From contig OU612072.1 in assembly GCA_914767715.1 (NCBI GenBank), positions 8,122,001-8,186,000 on the forward strand: a stretch of DNA of 64,000 bases. The letters run 5' to 3'. Numbering within the stretch: the stretch's first letter is position 1; the number at the start of each line of letters is the position of its first letter. Positions 22,770 to 32,895 of the stretch are shown here, in pieces. Under the pieces are notes generated by a model, which worked only from the letters and a program-made list of their open reading frames with translations, was not told the origin of the DNA and searched no databases. A program made the position numbers and the translations under genes. Origin of the DNA: Membranipora membranacea (lineage: Eukaryota > Bryozoa > Gymnolaemata > Cheilostomatida > Membraniporidae).

Positions 22770-23600
22770 GGGAGATACCTAAGTTAATATTACCAAAAAA
22801 ACGTACCTGTTTTTGTATTGCAGTATTGTGACTTATACACAATACAAATATTCCAATACTCTCCTCATCATGAAAAACAGATTATTTGTTAATAGACCAA
22901 ACAGCTTTTATGTTGAAGCCTGCCCAACGGTATTTATGTTTGATTTGATGTGAATTTCTTAACCTTCAGATTAAAAAATGGGATCAATCTCCACATTAAA
23001 AATACTATAAATACAGATTCATTTATAACCTTCATACCGGAATAAAGCGGGCTGAATGAAAGTGTTGACAGTTGGAATTCAGGCTGAGGTTTGAGCTGAG
23101 TTGAAATAGTTCCAAGACAATTTATACGCCTCCTACTCTTGTCAGACGAGTAAGGTGAGCTTTTTGATTTGCTGAAACTAGTGGCTACGGAAATACCTGA
23201 GCAGAGTTCATATATCATTTACCTGTTACAGGCAAAGGAGGACAAGTATGGTGAAAGAAAGTTGATCTTCAGTAATCCACCTTCCTGAACATGTGCCATC
23301 ATCAACAGCCATACATACTTTTAAATTGGCATTGTCAAACCTTTATTTTTATAGGAGTTTCATTTGAGTTAGAATTTGCACTTCCTTGATTTTATTTTGG
23401 TTGTTTTTCCTTTGTCTCATTTCAGCTGTTTGAGAAGTCCTGTCTTTGGCTATGAGCAAGTCTATAGCTAGTTAATGAATAATTATTTTTTGATTGAGAA
23501 AATATCAATGCGGCATGGAAATTCAACCTTAGGGCACTTCTAGTCGTTTATTTTGGAAATTTAGGTAATGTCTCTGACCAGAGAGGGTGGGATATCCTCT
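22770..23600. other. No gene recognised
   Basis: One minus-strand frame (22934-23218) is open for 94 codons but has no family resemblance or convincing splice borders. Otherwise AT-rich sequence. Confidence 0.35.
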
Positions 23601-23724
23601 TAATTCGGATGGTTGCTTCAACTAATAGCCAGCCGTATCAGTTGTGCCCTGTCTCCGATACGCAGTTACTTACACGCTTAGTGTGTTTATTATTTTATCT
23701 GAACAGTACTAGCTCCTGTCGAGG

Positions 23725-24212
23725 ACTTCCGTCGATTACAAGGTGTGCTAGTGGCCTGGGAATTAACAGCTTGAAGGACTTTAATGGGACATTACAACAA
23801 CTTAATAATAAACATAGTTATGACACCATATACAGCTTATGTGAGGCAATTAATTCCTGTTACAATAAGGGATACTATCATTGATAAGCAGTATACACAA
23901 TAACAATATTCAGGATTTGCTGATGTCTTGTCAAATTTTAGCCAGATTTTGAGTTTGTGAATTGGTATCCATTTAGCAGCATTTAGTTTTGGACTTAATT
24001 TAGGTTTTTTCATCAATATTCTTTTCTATTTTTATGAAAATTAATATCAAACTGGTCTCGACATAGATATAGCAATTTTTTTAACTTGAATCCGATCGAA
24101 ATTGATAAATAATCAACAAAACCCGACATGCTGGCTCGACGATTAAGTGCCGCAGTAGTTCAATTCTAATTATCCATATAGTGTCATGTCTAGGTCCTGT
24201 TGATGTTTTGTC
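23725..24212. mobile_element. Diverged MITE copy (P-like TIR family) with duplicated flank
   Basis: Contains CTTAATAATAAACATAG...ACACCATATACAGCT...GTGAGGCA at about 23800 and, near 24180, the opposite arm ending GTGTCATGTCTAGG. Both resemble the arms of the element at 57816-58310. A second, partial left arm is at 24310-24600, and about 75 bases upstream of the arm are shared as well, so a larger unit was duplicated. The 91-codon plus-strand frame inside has no other support. Confidence 0.5.
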
Positions 24213-24309
24213 TAGGCCGTGCGCAACCATATTTTGTTGTGTCATGGATTATCACAATGACAATGACAAGTAGGATGTTTGAGCAGTGTTGTAGTGGAAT
24301 AACTACAGC

Positions 24310-24600
24310 CACGGGCTTCCGGTAATTACAAGGGGTGCAAGTGGCCTTGGAGTAAACACATTGAAGAACTCTAATCGGTAATTACATTGACTTGATAAGA
24401 AACATTGATACAACACAATATACAGCTATGGTGAAGCACTTAGTTCTCGTTCCGACGATGGATTGATGCTACCTTTGAATAGCAGTCCCCAGGATTTGTT
24501 GAGGACTTAATCAGTTTTAGCCCGATTTTGAGTAACAACCACAAATTAGCACCAAGATCCCTTGCCGTTTTGATCAGGCTTTGAGTTGATAAAACATTTT
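24310..24600. repeat. Second copy of the 23725-24010 repeat
   Basis: TTCCGGTAATTACAAGG, GTGCAAGTGGCCTTGG, ACAATATACAGCTATGG and TTTTAGCCCGATTTTGAG follow the same order as in 23725-23960. About 75% identity by eye. Confidence 0.6.
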
Positions 24601-24656
24601 GATTGATTGACAGACATTAATTTTTTTGTTTCCAGCCAACAGTTTCCTGTGAGAAC

Positions 24657-24791
24657 ATGCAGCGGATATTGATTGTATATGCTTTATTAACTTCCTTGTC
24701 CTTGATCGTCGACATTGAAGCTAAAACTTTTCTCTTATTTTGCCAATTCCTAAGAGAAAACTCTTGCCCTGACTTCTCGGGAATCGAATGA
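24657..24791 (+). CDS. Short putative secreted peptide (44 aa)
   Basis: An acceptor-like tttgtttccag lies 23 bases before an ATG whose frame runs 44 codons. It starts with a hydrophobic signal-like segment (MQRILIVYALLTSLSLIVDI), continues EAKTFLLFCQF and ends LRENSCPDFSGIE, with two cysteines in the mature part. AATAAA follows at 24902-24907. It sits inside the cluster of signal-peptide genes but does not carry the CPP or L-DGT motifs. It may be a small peptide gene or a first exon whose splice was missed; I do not recognise it. Confidence 0.4.
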   Translation: MQRILIVYALLTSLSLIVDIEAKTFLLFCQFLRENSCPDFSGIE

Positions 24792-24901
24792 ATTTTTTAT
24801 TTCGATGAGGGTCCAATATGTTTTCTGTTATTTACAAGTATAATGTCAAATTATTGATTATCTTCTCCTGACAAAACGTTGTTTTTCTCTGTAGTTGAGT
24901 G

Positions 24902-24907
24902 AATAAA
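24902..24907 (+). promoter_or_regulatory. AATAAA polyadenylation signal candidate
   Basis: AATAAA about 110 bases after the stop of the 44-residue peptide ORF. Confidence 0.35.
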
Positions 24908-25298
24908 GCACATGTATGAGCATGTTTTCTACCAATATAAACCCACGAGCAAAAAGATCTTGAATATCATCAACAGGACAAACCGCTGGACTTTGAATTC
25001 ATAGGTATGTTGGTAGACATTAGTTATAACAACACAATCCTTAATCCAATGATATAAAATAGAGTCATGACCATTGACAAATTGATCAGAAAACAATGGT
25101 TTCCTTTTTCATTAGAAAATAAGCTTGCACTTCAGGAAACATATCATTATCATCCACTATCAATCAATTGCGAAAGAGACACCGACATTTGACACCATTG
25201 TTGTTTCCTTATAACATGGTGTTATGAGGAAACACATACATGATAAACCTAGCTCCGGTTGCTTTTCTAGTTTCATTTTCTTCTACAACCCAGCAAGT

Positions 25299-25355
25299 AT
25301 GAGGAGTCTGATACTGATCTGTCTGATGTGTTTGCTCGTGGGGCAATCAATGCGA
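25299..25355 (+). CDS. Orphan signal-peptide exon of the cysteine-rich family
   Basis: ATG opens MRSLILICLMCLLVGQSMR and meets the donor GTAAGTGG in phase 0. It closely parallels the first exon of gene C2 (MRSSLIYCFIIILVLHHV..., donor GTAAGTGG). No family exon 2 follows before gene B's own first exon at 26051. Because every junction in the family is phase 0, it could act as an alternative first exon for gene B (next acceptor 26280), or be left over from a deleted paralogue. Confidence 0.5.
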
Positions 25356-26044
25356 GTAAGTGGTCTTATCCTATTCACATTTCTTCTTCACTATTTGTGA
25401 TTCTGACCCTCCATCATCAAGGTTAATCTGCCTTCTTGATCTAGGGTTACAAACTATTTGGTTTTCGCTTTCCTTCAATATCTCTGAGGTGTGATACTTT
25501 GTCATGAATTTGATCAAATTTTACAATGATGGCAGCATATTCAGGCGAGGGGAAGATTTAGTTGATAGGTTGCAGTGACTAGATAACAAACCGGCAACAA
25601 CCAATGGCAAATAAATGTCATCGATCAGCTCTTATTGCATAGGGAAGTTGGATCATCCGAGAATTGAGAATCCAACTTCTATTATTCTTTTACACAATCT
25701 TAGTAGACAGCTTATGAGCGACTGATCTATGACATGGTATCCTCTGGACATCTTGTAGGACAGCAGGACATGGGGGTCATCTTTAAATTTGTACTGAGGC
25801 AATATTTGGCCGCTCTCACAAGTAGCGTCCAAGGTTTAGGAAAGACATTGACTTGTATTGAAAAGCTCCATTTTGTGGGACTTTTCTTCGCCGACTGGAG
25901 CTCAATGTAGTCAGTCAGGGTAATTGATAACATTTGCTAGCATTAGTAACATCTGTCACTTCCCAAAGTGTATTGTGCTATAGAATACCACTGCTTGAGG
26001 ATCTAGTTGAAATGTACTAGTTAATTTGTACGCTGAAGTTGATC

Positions 26045-28449
26045 ATGCTCATGAAAGTGGCTGTTTATTTGGTTGCCTACACACTAGTAGTAATAGCTGG
26101 AAAACCATCACAAGTAATATATACACCAAATTACATTGTTATTTTTCATGCATGTGGATATTTGTGTATCATAGATGTGGTTTGTCAATCATCAAACACC
26201 TTTAGGCTGAATGCAGTGGAAAAAAATGCCTTTCGAAATATTATGTTGCTGACCAAATGATTATGTTTAATTCCTAACAGGCATCTGCTTTGGATGTACA
26301 ACGGCGAGCTATTCTGAATGGATGGGCGGGAAGGTGTCCTCCACCTCCACCATGTGCCTATCCAGCACATTGTGAGAAGACTGAGACACCAGTTACATCC
26401 ACTGTGAGTAAAGGACCTGTGTAGCTTATTGTCTATGATTAAGAAAGACTTAGCTTTGCTTCTTTACCTGCACAATCTAGCCTTGGACATTCTGCCCAGT
26501 TGTTATCCAATCTATTGATTTTCTTCGAATAATGTGTTCCCTGTGCTGAATTTTTGGACGTTTTTAGCAATGTTAACGATTTTTGGACGTTTTTGGAGAG
26601 ATCTCTTCTCATTGCACGATTACTGAACAGTTTTAGCAATATTTTCAATTTCAGAGATGAAAATCCATGTCCTAATCAAGTGTTGACCCATGATAATATT
26701 GGAAAGAGAAGAGCACTTTTTGAAAAACCGCTTGAATTTTTTAGAAACACACAGAAAACTTTGCATTGGTAGACATCTATTCAAAAACTTCCAAAAGTCA
26801 TAAACATGGCTAAAAAAGTCCACAAAATGTCATAGTATAAAGATTATCTGTATTGGGAGGTCCCTGGTAGTTTATCTAACACAATATATGGATTCCCCAT
26901 GCCTTTTTTACATATGGGGTCCACGATCAAAATCTCTGTGACCATCTTGTGAGGAATAATGACCTGGAACAGAAGTTCTGACTTTATTTGCTAGAAAACT
27001 TTTTATTTGGGCATCCCTCCTTCGGGATGACCTAGGGGTCGGAGCTCACATCATCGTAATTACTATAATATGAGTGATTCCTGTTGTTGTTTTCTGCTCA
27101 TGAAAAACCTTTATAGTGTCTAGTACCCATCTCCTTACTAAAATCGAGGACATTTCAACTCTACTAGAAGGTGATAATGGAGAGTTACAAGACACTTAAA
27201 GTATTTCATGGGAACAAAACACCAACAGGAAACAACCAGTTTTCAGCTTGTAACATAGCAACAGCAGTAATGTTATTTCCGCCAATATTTTATCCTGAAG
27301 GAGGGATTCCCAAATAAAGGTTTTCTAACATATAAAGTCAGCACTTCTGTTTCAGGCCATTATACCTCACTTGATGGTCACAGAGATTAGGAACTTGAAC
27401 CTATAGATGTAAAACGACATGGGGAATCCATTTATTGGGTTCGATATTCTACCAGGGACCTCCCAATACAGATTATATTTAAGCTGTTTTACTCTTTTCT
27501 GAATTTTAGGATAATTTTGAATCAGTTTAAGGGATGCATGATACACACTTCTCTGTGACCCTTTGAAGTTATGGTGATTCAGAAGAATCCTAAAAACCTT
27601 AACTTTTTATATTTATTCACAGTTAGCCGATGGAACAAAGTGTTATGGGTGTCCAGTATGTGTCTCTACAGTAATAGGACCAAAGATCGATCCATGGGGT
27701 GGACGGTGTCCTCCACCCCCACCGTGTGCCTTTCCAGCTTTCTGTGAGAAAACTGAGTCTACCATTATGATGACAGTAAGTAAAGGAGCTATCAATATTC
27801 CTAAAATGTAAATTGTACTTCAACTTTCATGGAAATGGCTATTTAATTTGATACGCCTTCCATTGTTTGAAGATGAGGCAAACCCCATCTTCTGCTGGAA
27901 CTTATGCACAGTATAGTTATTATATTGTAGAGAATTTCATTCTAAACCATATTTAGAAGTGTCAGTTCCTTGAGCTTGTACAGTAGATTAAACTATAAAC
28001 GACTCTTATCCGTTGTAACTTTACAAAAGGGACAACTTCTTAGGGTATTTACAGTTTTATAGGAGAGCTTTCAATTATTTAGCTGTTGACATTTTTGACT
28101 GACTGTTTGGGATGCAAGAACACAGCGAGAAGTGAATCGCAGGCTAATTAGCGCCATCAACCCACAATATTTTGGGGAAGGTGAGATGGCACGAGCAATT
28201 AGAGCGCTAGCCATTCACTGGGGAGCGTTTTAAATTGATTGTTCCACCCCCAACACCCTCAGGTGTATACCTCTCTAGTACATACTTCTTGCCTATATAC
28301 TGCTTTGGTCTGAGGGTGTCCTTCAAATGAAATCTGCAGGTGTGATCAATGATCATAATATATCGTTATTTTTATTACAGCTGGCTGATGGTACCGAGTG
28401 CTTTGGGTGTCCAAAATGTGTCTCTTTTGGTGATCCTGGAATATTTTGA
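26045..28449 (+). CDS. Secreted cysteine-rich protein with two modules, gene B (135-137 aa)
   Basis: Exons 26045-26113, 26281-26403, 27623-27775, 28381-28449, all phase 0. Two starts are possible, 26045 (ML-MKVAV) or 26051, the latter matching gene A. Exon 1 is a signal peptide (MKVAVYLVAYTLVVIAG). Exon 2: ASALDVQRRAILNGW, then CPPPPPCAYPAHCEKTE. Exon 3: LADGTKCYGCPVCVS, a linker, then a second CPPPPPCAFPAFCEKTE. Exon 4: LADGTECFGCPKCVSFGD and the stop. So the six-cysteine module (C-x5-C-x5-C-x16-C-x2-C-x2-C) occurs twice. AATAAA at 28467-28472. The second intron carries two foldback/TIR elements (26548-26826, 26850-27469) without harm to the splice sites. Function unknown; likely extracellular. 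Confidence 0.8.
26548..26826. repeat. Foldback element in gene B intron 2
   Basis: The two ends are inverted copies of each other: plus-strand GGACGTTTTTAGCAATGTTA... and the reverse complement of ...AACATGGCTAAAAAAGTCC. Both strands therefore encode near-identical spurious peptides (MDVFSNVNDFW / MDFFSHVYDFW). Confidence 0.7.
26850..27469. mobile_element. Long-TIR DNA transposon (620 bp, MULE-like)
   Basis: Begins GTATTGGGAGGTCCCTGGTA and ends with its inverse (TACCAGGGACCTCCCAATAC). The inverted arms extend roughly 220 bases each (also sharing ATGGATTCCCCATG, CTCTGTGACCATC, ATCCCTCCTTC). Flanks are AGATTATCT (26841-26849) and AGATTATAT (27470-27478), a 9-bp duplication with one difference. 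Long inverted repeats with a 9-bp duplication point to a Mutator-like non-autonomous element. No coding capacity. Confidence 0.75.
28135..28290 (+). mobile_element. tRNA-derived SINE (family W), diverged copy
   Basis: TTAGCGCCATCAACCCA...GGTGAGATGGCACGAGCAATTAGAGCGCTAGC...CCCTCAGGTGTATACCTCT matches the family seen inverted at 39665-39850. The B-box part is deleted. Confidence 0.55.
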
Positions 28450-28466
28450 ACTGAAATAATTTCCAA

Positions 28467-28472
28467 AATAAA
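28467..28472 (+). promoter_or_regulatory. AATAAA polyadenylation signal of gene B
   Basis: AATAAA lies 18 bases after the stop codon of the fourth exon. Confidence 0.6.
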
Positions 28473-28559
28473 AAGCTACTTTTGTATTGCAACATTTTGA
28501 TTTGACCAAAATAAAAATAATCCAATAATAATATCTATTTTTAATCAGACAATTTTATA

Positions 28560-29079
28560 GCAGAAGCCACGCCAAACCATGCTGTTACTGTTAATACAAA
28601 GCAAGTCCAGTGGAGGGGGACTGGGAGCAGTGTTCGGGTAGTCAGGCTCTAGCCCAAGATTTTTTAATTCTTCATTCATCCTTGTGAATTTTCAATCTCA
28701 TGCCAAAGAATTTAGGATTCGTCTCCAAATGAATAATTATCATGCATGTAAGCAGGAGCTTGTCAAGTAACAGGAATATAGCATACTGAATCTATTATTC
28801 TATAGCCAGTATGATTCAATATAGTCCCAACAACACCTACATCACATTTTTTTCAGATGCTTGTAGATAAACAAAAGTACCTGCTCGATAGTTTTAATCA
28901 GATAGTTGTAACAGGGAAAGGCGACATGCACCTGCTAGAAAATCGGTTATCAAAATCTATGGAATAACCAACTAAGTATAGGCATTCTTAGACACAGCTG
29001 AGAGCAGCAAAACTTATCTCCTATTGTCTGTTCTCAATACAAGAATGTGTAGACCTGAAGGCTAATTGCTGGCTAATGC
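28560..29079. other. No gene recognised
   Basis: AT-rich spacer between gene B and a diverged MITE. Nothing convincing seen on either strand. Confidence 0.4.
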
Positions 29080-29420
29080 AATAATAATAATAATTAACTT
29101 TAATAGGGCACCATATACAACTACAATGAGAATACGATCTTAGTTAGTGTGTGGTAGCATTGATCATTTATTTGCAGTCAAGTATTTTGTTGCTTTAAGT
29201 GTTGATTGGATTTTTTTTAGAGCGGTATCTTAAAATATTTCTTAAGATAAAAATTGATATCAAATTGTTTCAACAAGCTGTTCAATCTTAAGGATTTCCC
29301 AGTCAAAATGACCTAGGTATTAAAAACCTAGTATCTCGACTGCAAGGCAATAACGACACCATACCAATGCTACTATACAATTCAAGTTGTAACATCCCCC
29401 ACAATTTAAACAATAAGCAC
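29080..29420. mobile_element. Diverged MITE of the P-like TIR family
   Basis: Contains GGGCACCATATACAACTAC at the left and GCAAGGCAATAACGACACC...CCAATGCTACTATAC at the right, with the AAAAATTGATATCAAATTGTTTC core, in the same order as 57816-58310. Old copy, ends unclear. Confidence 0.4.
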
Positions 29421-29429
29421 TTTGCGCTA

Positions 29430-30330
29430 CAAAAGATATATCTGGCAAAAATGTGGCCTGCCCTCATTATTCCTCATAGACCCTTTACCATGTGGAAGTT
29501 GAATCTGATAATCCGGTTAATCCTGGTGCTCCTAGCTAACTTAGAGTAAGAACTGGTACTAGACTCTTTCACTGCAAGCAATGCATCTTCTGTTAGCTCT
29601 CTACTAAACTTCCACTGACATTCTGAATTCTCAGCATTTCTGTGATGCCATCATAACAACTGACATATTGCCCGGATCCCTGAATTTTTGCTGCCGTAAG
29701 GAAACCACTTTTAAATCATATGAGTTTTTTATGAATTAAAATTGCCATGCTTTCATCACAAGGTTGTGACTCGGCAAATCTTCACATGAGTTTTAAAAGT
29801 TACCATCAATTTGAATAATACAAAAATTACTATGTCAGTACTGACATAGCTCTCAAGGAAAGTTCAGTGCTAAGGATCATGAAATATTCTATGCTGGTCG
29901 TGGGATAATACCATTGCCAAAATAAAATAACATATACCTCAAACTAGTAATCAAAGCGAAGTAATAAAATCTTTTCCCAGAAGTCAAAATTCTAAAATCT
30001 GCTCCTAGCACCATCAATAGTGTCTCCATATTAACGCCAGTTGGTAAATTTCAATGATCAATGATAATAATTCTTTCCCAAGCATATCCATGTCCTCAGG
30101 TAGCTCATAATAAAAAAACGGTCACTCAAAGTCTCAACACACATGATGTAGAGAAAACACCACTTGGCTGTTTGCCTTATAATCTTGTTATGGGATAGAG
30201 TTCATATATTAACAGTAACTGGTATATTTTCGAATCTGAATGGAGCGGAACTGATTACAGCTATACACCACACAATGACCATACTTAACATCTTACACCT
30301 AAACAAACTCTTTTCTGCAGTCCTATAATG
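29430..30330. other. No gene recognised
   Basis: AT-rich sequence with short frames only. The stretch from about 30340 onward is shared with the region upstream of gene C2. Confidence 0.4.
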
Positions 30331-30339
30331 AGGTTAACC

Positions 30340-30668
30340 AATTTATCATGGCTTAGTTTAAAATTATCGACCCAAGTGTCATTATGACAGTCAAAGTTGT
30401 GAAACTATGATTGAAGATGTTGGTACAAGGAAATTACTGGTGTCAGTTTGGTAAAAATATGTTAATCCCAACTAATAGTATTTGCAATTTAAAGATCTAT
30501 TTATCATAATTTTGTCATATTACACCTAAATTTTATGCTATGTCATTATTGTTTAAGGAAAATATTTCTGTCGCTGGCAACAACCTGTGATCGCTTTTCA
30601 CTTCGATTCTTGTTTGCAGAAGAGAGAGTTGGATTTTGTTTTGATCAAATTTTGTTCCTCAGATTAAC
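30340..30668 (+). promoter_or_regulatory. Duplicated upstream region of genes C1 and C2
   Basis: Shares ordered blocks with 32600-32895, e.g. GAAGATGTTGG, TTACTGGTGT, TTTGTCATAT, GGAAAAT/GGAAAAA...TTTCTGTCG.TGGCAACAA, GATCAAATTTTG. The tandem gene duplication thus included the promoter-proximal region. No TATA box is obvious. Confidence 0.55.
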
Positions 30669-31578
30669 TTGAGATCATCACTTATCGTCTCTTTCTTGGT
30701 GTCTGTGATTGTTTGTAAAGTAAGTTATTCAACTCCTTAGTATAGTATTACAGTTCAAAGGATCATTACATTTACATTGCCGTACATGGTAAGCTTTGTG
30801 TGAAAGTGGAGTATGTGGGTCTAGTTTTAGACTGCATCGATTGCCATCTAAGATCACCTATTTGGTACAATGTGCAGAGAAGCCTTTTCGACTTCATCAC
30901 CTCTCTGACCTATTCAACATGAACGATAGCTCTGAAACCATTCAAAGATGTTATTGCTTATATCCTAACCACCAAAGGTTTCCTAGATCATGATCATACT
31001 ATGTCAGCAAAAAGTTGTATGTTATTTTTTACAGATAGTGAGTTTTTTTACCATACGATTACATACATTTTATTTTATATATTTTTTATAGGCTGCAAGT
31101 CTCCCCTTGTTCCCCTTCTTCGTCTCCTCAAATGGATGTCCACCGATACCTCCATGTGCTTTTATATCATCAGAAATATGCGAAGGGTATAGACCAGCGG
31201 ACAGACTTGTGGTAGGTGACAATATCATTATGCATTTCAGCTTCACCTACAGATGCTCTTCACAGCAGGGTTATTATATTTGATTTTCTTTAGACAAAAA
31301 TATACAGTTTAGCTTGTATTCTTTGGTTGTTAAGTTTGCTATCAATGGCAAAGTTGATAGATAGCGTTTTTTTTCTCGAAATTACTGCACAAGGCCCGGT
31401 AAAAAGACTTTTGGAGATATCCTTGATTGCCATTATTGTATTACACAATCATTTATTGTAAATGTCCTGTCAGCTGTATTGAACAACGTTTTTTTTCATG
31501 TGTTTTTAGCTTGAAGATGGAACAGTTTGTATAGTTGGCTGCCCAACATGCATCAGGACTAGAGATCAACAGGGGTAA
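30669..31578 (+). CDS. Secreted cysteine-rich protein, gene C1 (79 codons, no ATG)
   Basis: Exons 30669-30719, 31092-31211, 31510-31578, all phase 0. Exon 1 reads (L)RSSLIVSFLVSVIVCK; where paralogue C2 has ATGAGATCC this gene has TTGAGATCA, and no in-frame ATG exists between the upstream stop and this position. Exon 2: AASLPLFPFF, then CPPIPPCAFISSEICEGYR. Exon 3: LEDGTVCIVGCPTCIRTRDQQG and TAA. Cysteines: C-x5-C-x7-C-x16-C-x3-C-x2-C. Splice sites and frame are intact, so it may use a non-AUG start, another first exon, or be a young pseudogene. Same subfamily as C2 (32896). Confidence 0.6.
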
Positions 31579-32112
31579 CAGTGATACTGCACATTCTCTA
31601 CAACCTGTTAAAGCACCCATTGAACCAGAGATGCTATACTTGATGATAACCATCCCATTTTTACTGTAAAATGTATGATTTATCTAAATATTATTGTATG
31701 TTTTTATGACTTGACTTTCATAATGACTTTACTTATGACTTATTGGTGTGAGCAAATAGAATAATTTCCATGCAGGAATGAAGAAATCTATTAAATTGTG
31801 CGGAGGGGGGGGGGGTTTGACTGGTGCCATCATCACCCTGACCTGAAGAAATACGACCAATTTAAGACAAGCGAGATTATAATTACCCTAATAAGGATCA
31901 ATGGATTACTAGATTACTAGATTCATGTGATTCTAAGTATGCCTACATTTGGTATAGTGTCTAGAGATGATCATACTTTACAATTGTTTGTTTGAAACTC
32001 TACAAATAGCTCCTATCAAGCGTTTTGATATAGACGCTGCTTTTTATTTACTGTTACCTGATGGTAATAAATAACCAGTCAGTCATTTTCATACAACAGT
32101 GTTTTATTACAG

Positions 32113-32191
32113 TTGGGCTGATGGTACAAAGTGTATTCAAAGTCAAGACTGTGTCTCCACAGTTTTGTATGGGAACAGTGAACAGAGCTAG
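32113..32191 (+). pseudogene. Orphan L-DGT exon (A/B type)
   Basis: After tgttttattacag comes TTGGGCTGATGGTACAAAG, equivalent to the LADGTK start of the last exons of genes A and B but with one extra G. The downstream frame reads WADGTKCIQSQDC, VSTVLYGNSEQS and TAG. The insertion breaks the phase-0 rule of the family. AATAAA-containing sequence follows near 32240. It stands alone between C1 and C2, a relic of a lost A/B-type copy. Confidence 0.5.
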
Positions 32192-32895
32192 TCCAAAATA
32201 ATGTAAATGCTTTTGCAATTATTTGACTACATGAGATAAATATGAATAAAATACTTATTGCCCTCTTCATCTTTTAAAACAGGAATATTGATTGTATAAT
32301 CAAGATTTTTTGAATGGAAGCCATGCCAACTTTGTTGATACTGGTAGAAACAAAGAGTCAGCGGTGTAATGGGTAGGTTTCTCAAAGTGCAGGCAATTGG
32401 ATGAAACTTGTGCCCTAGTGTTCCCATGCACTCGCTTAGATTATTTTGAATTATCAACATACAAGTGGCAGTAACCCTTGTAGTCTTGCACTTTCGGTGA
32501 CCAAATCGACATTTCAGTAAGATTGGCCACACAAAAACAACTTCAATCATTTTTCCTCATCAAATTTTCCCTACCAGTCCTATACTCGACTCAACTAAGC
32601 GGATTAAATATTTACCGAAGTGTCATGTCTCGGTTGTGAATTGAAGATGTTGGAATAAGGATATTACTGGTGTAAGTTTGGAATTTGCAACAATCGTGAC
32701 CAATGATTTTGGAGAATTATAAAACTATTGATCGTCAGTTTGTCATATAACTTCTAACTTTTATGCTTGGTCATTGTTTTTGAAGGAAAAATTTCTGTCG
32801 TTGGCAACAAAGTGTGATATAAATTCATTTAGAATCTTTGCTTCAGAAGAGCGAGTATGGTTTGGTTTGGATCAGATTTTGCACCTTAAACTATC

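Noticed and set aside
22934-23218. Minus-strand 94-codon ORF as an exon
   Set aside because: No family resemblance and no convincing splice borders or partner exons.
23609-23884. 91-codon ORF as a tyrosine-recombinase-like fragment
   Set aside because: No catalytic motif; the sequence is a duplicated non-coding repeat containing a MITE arm.
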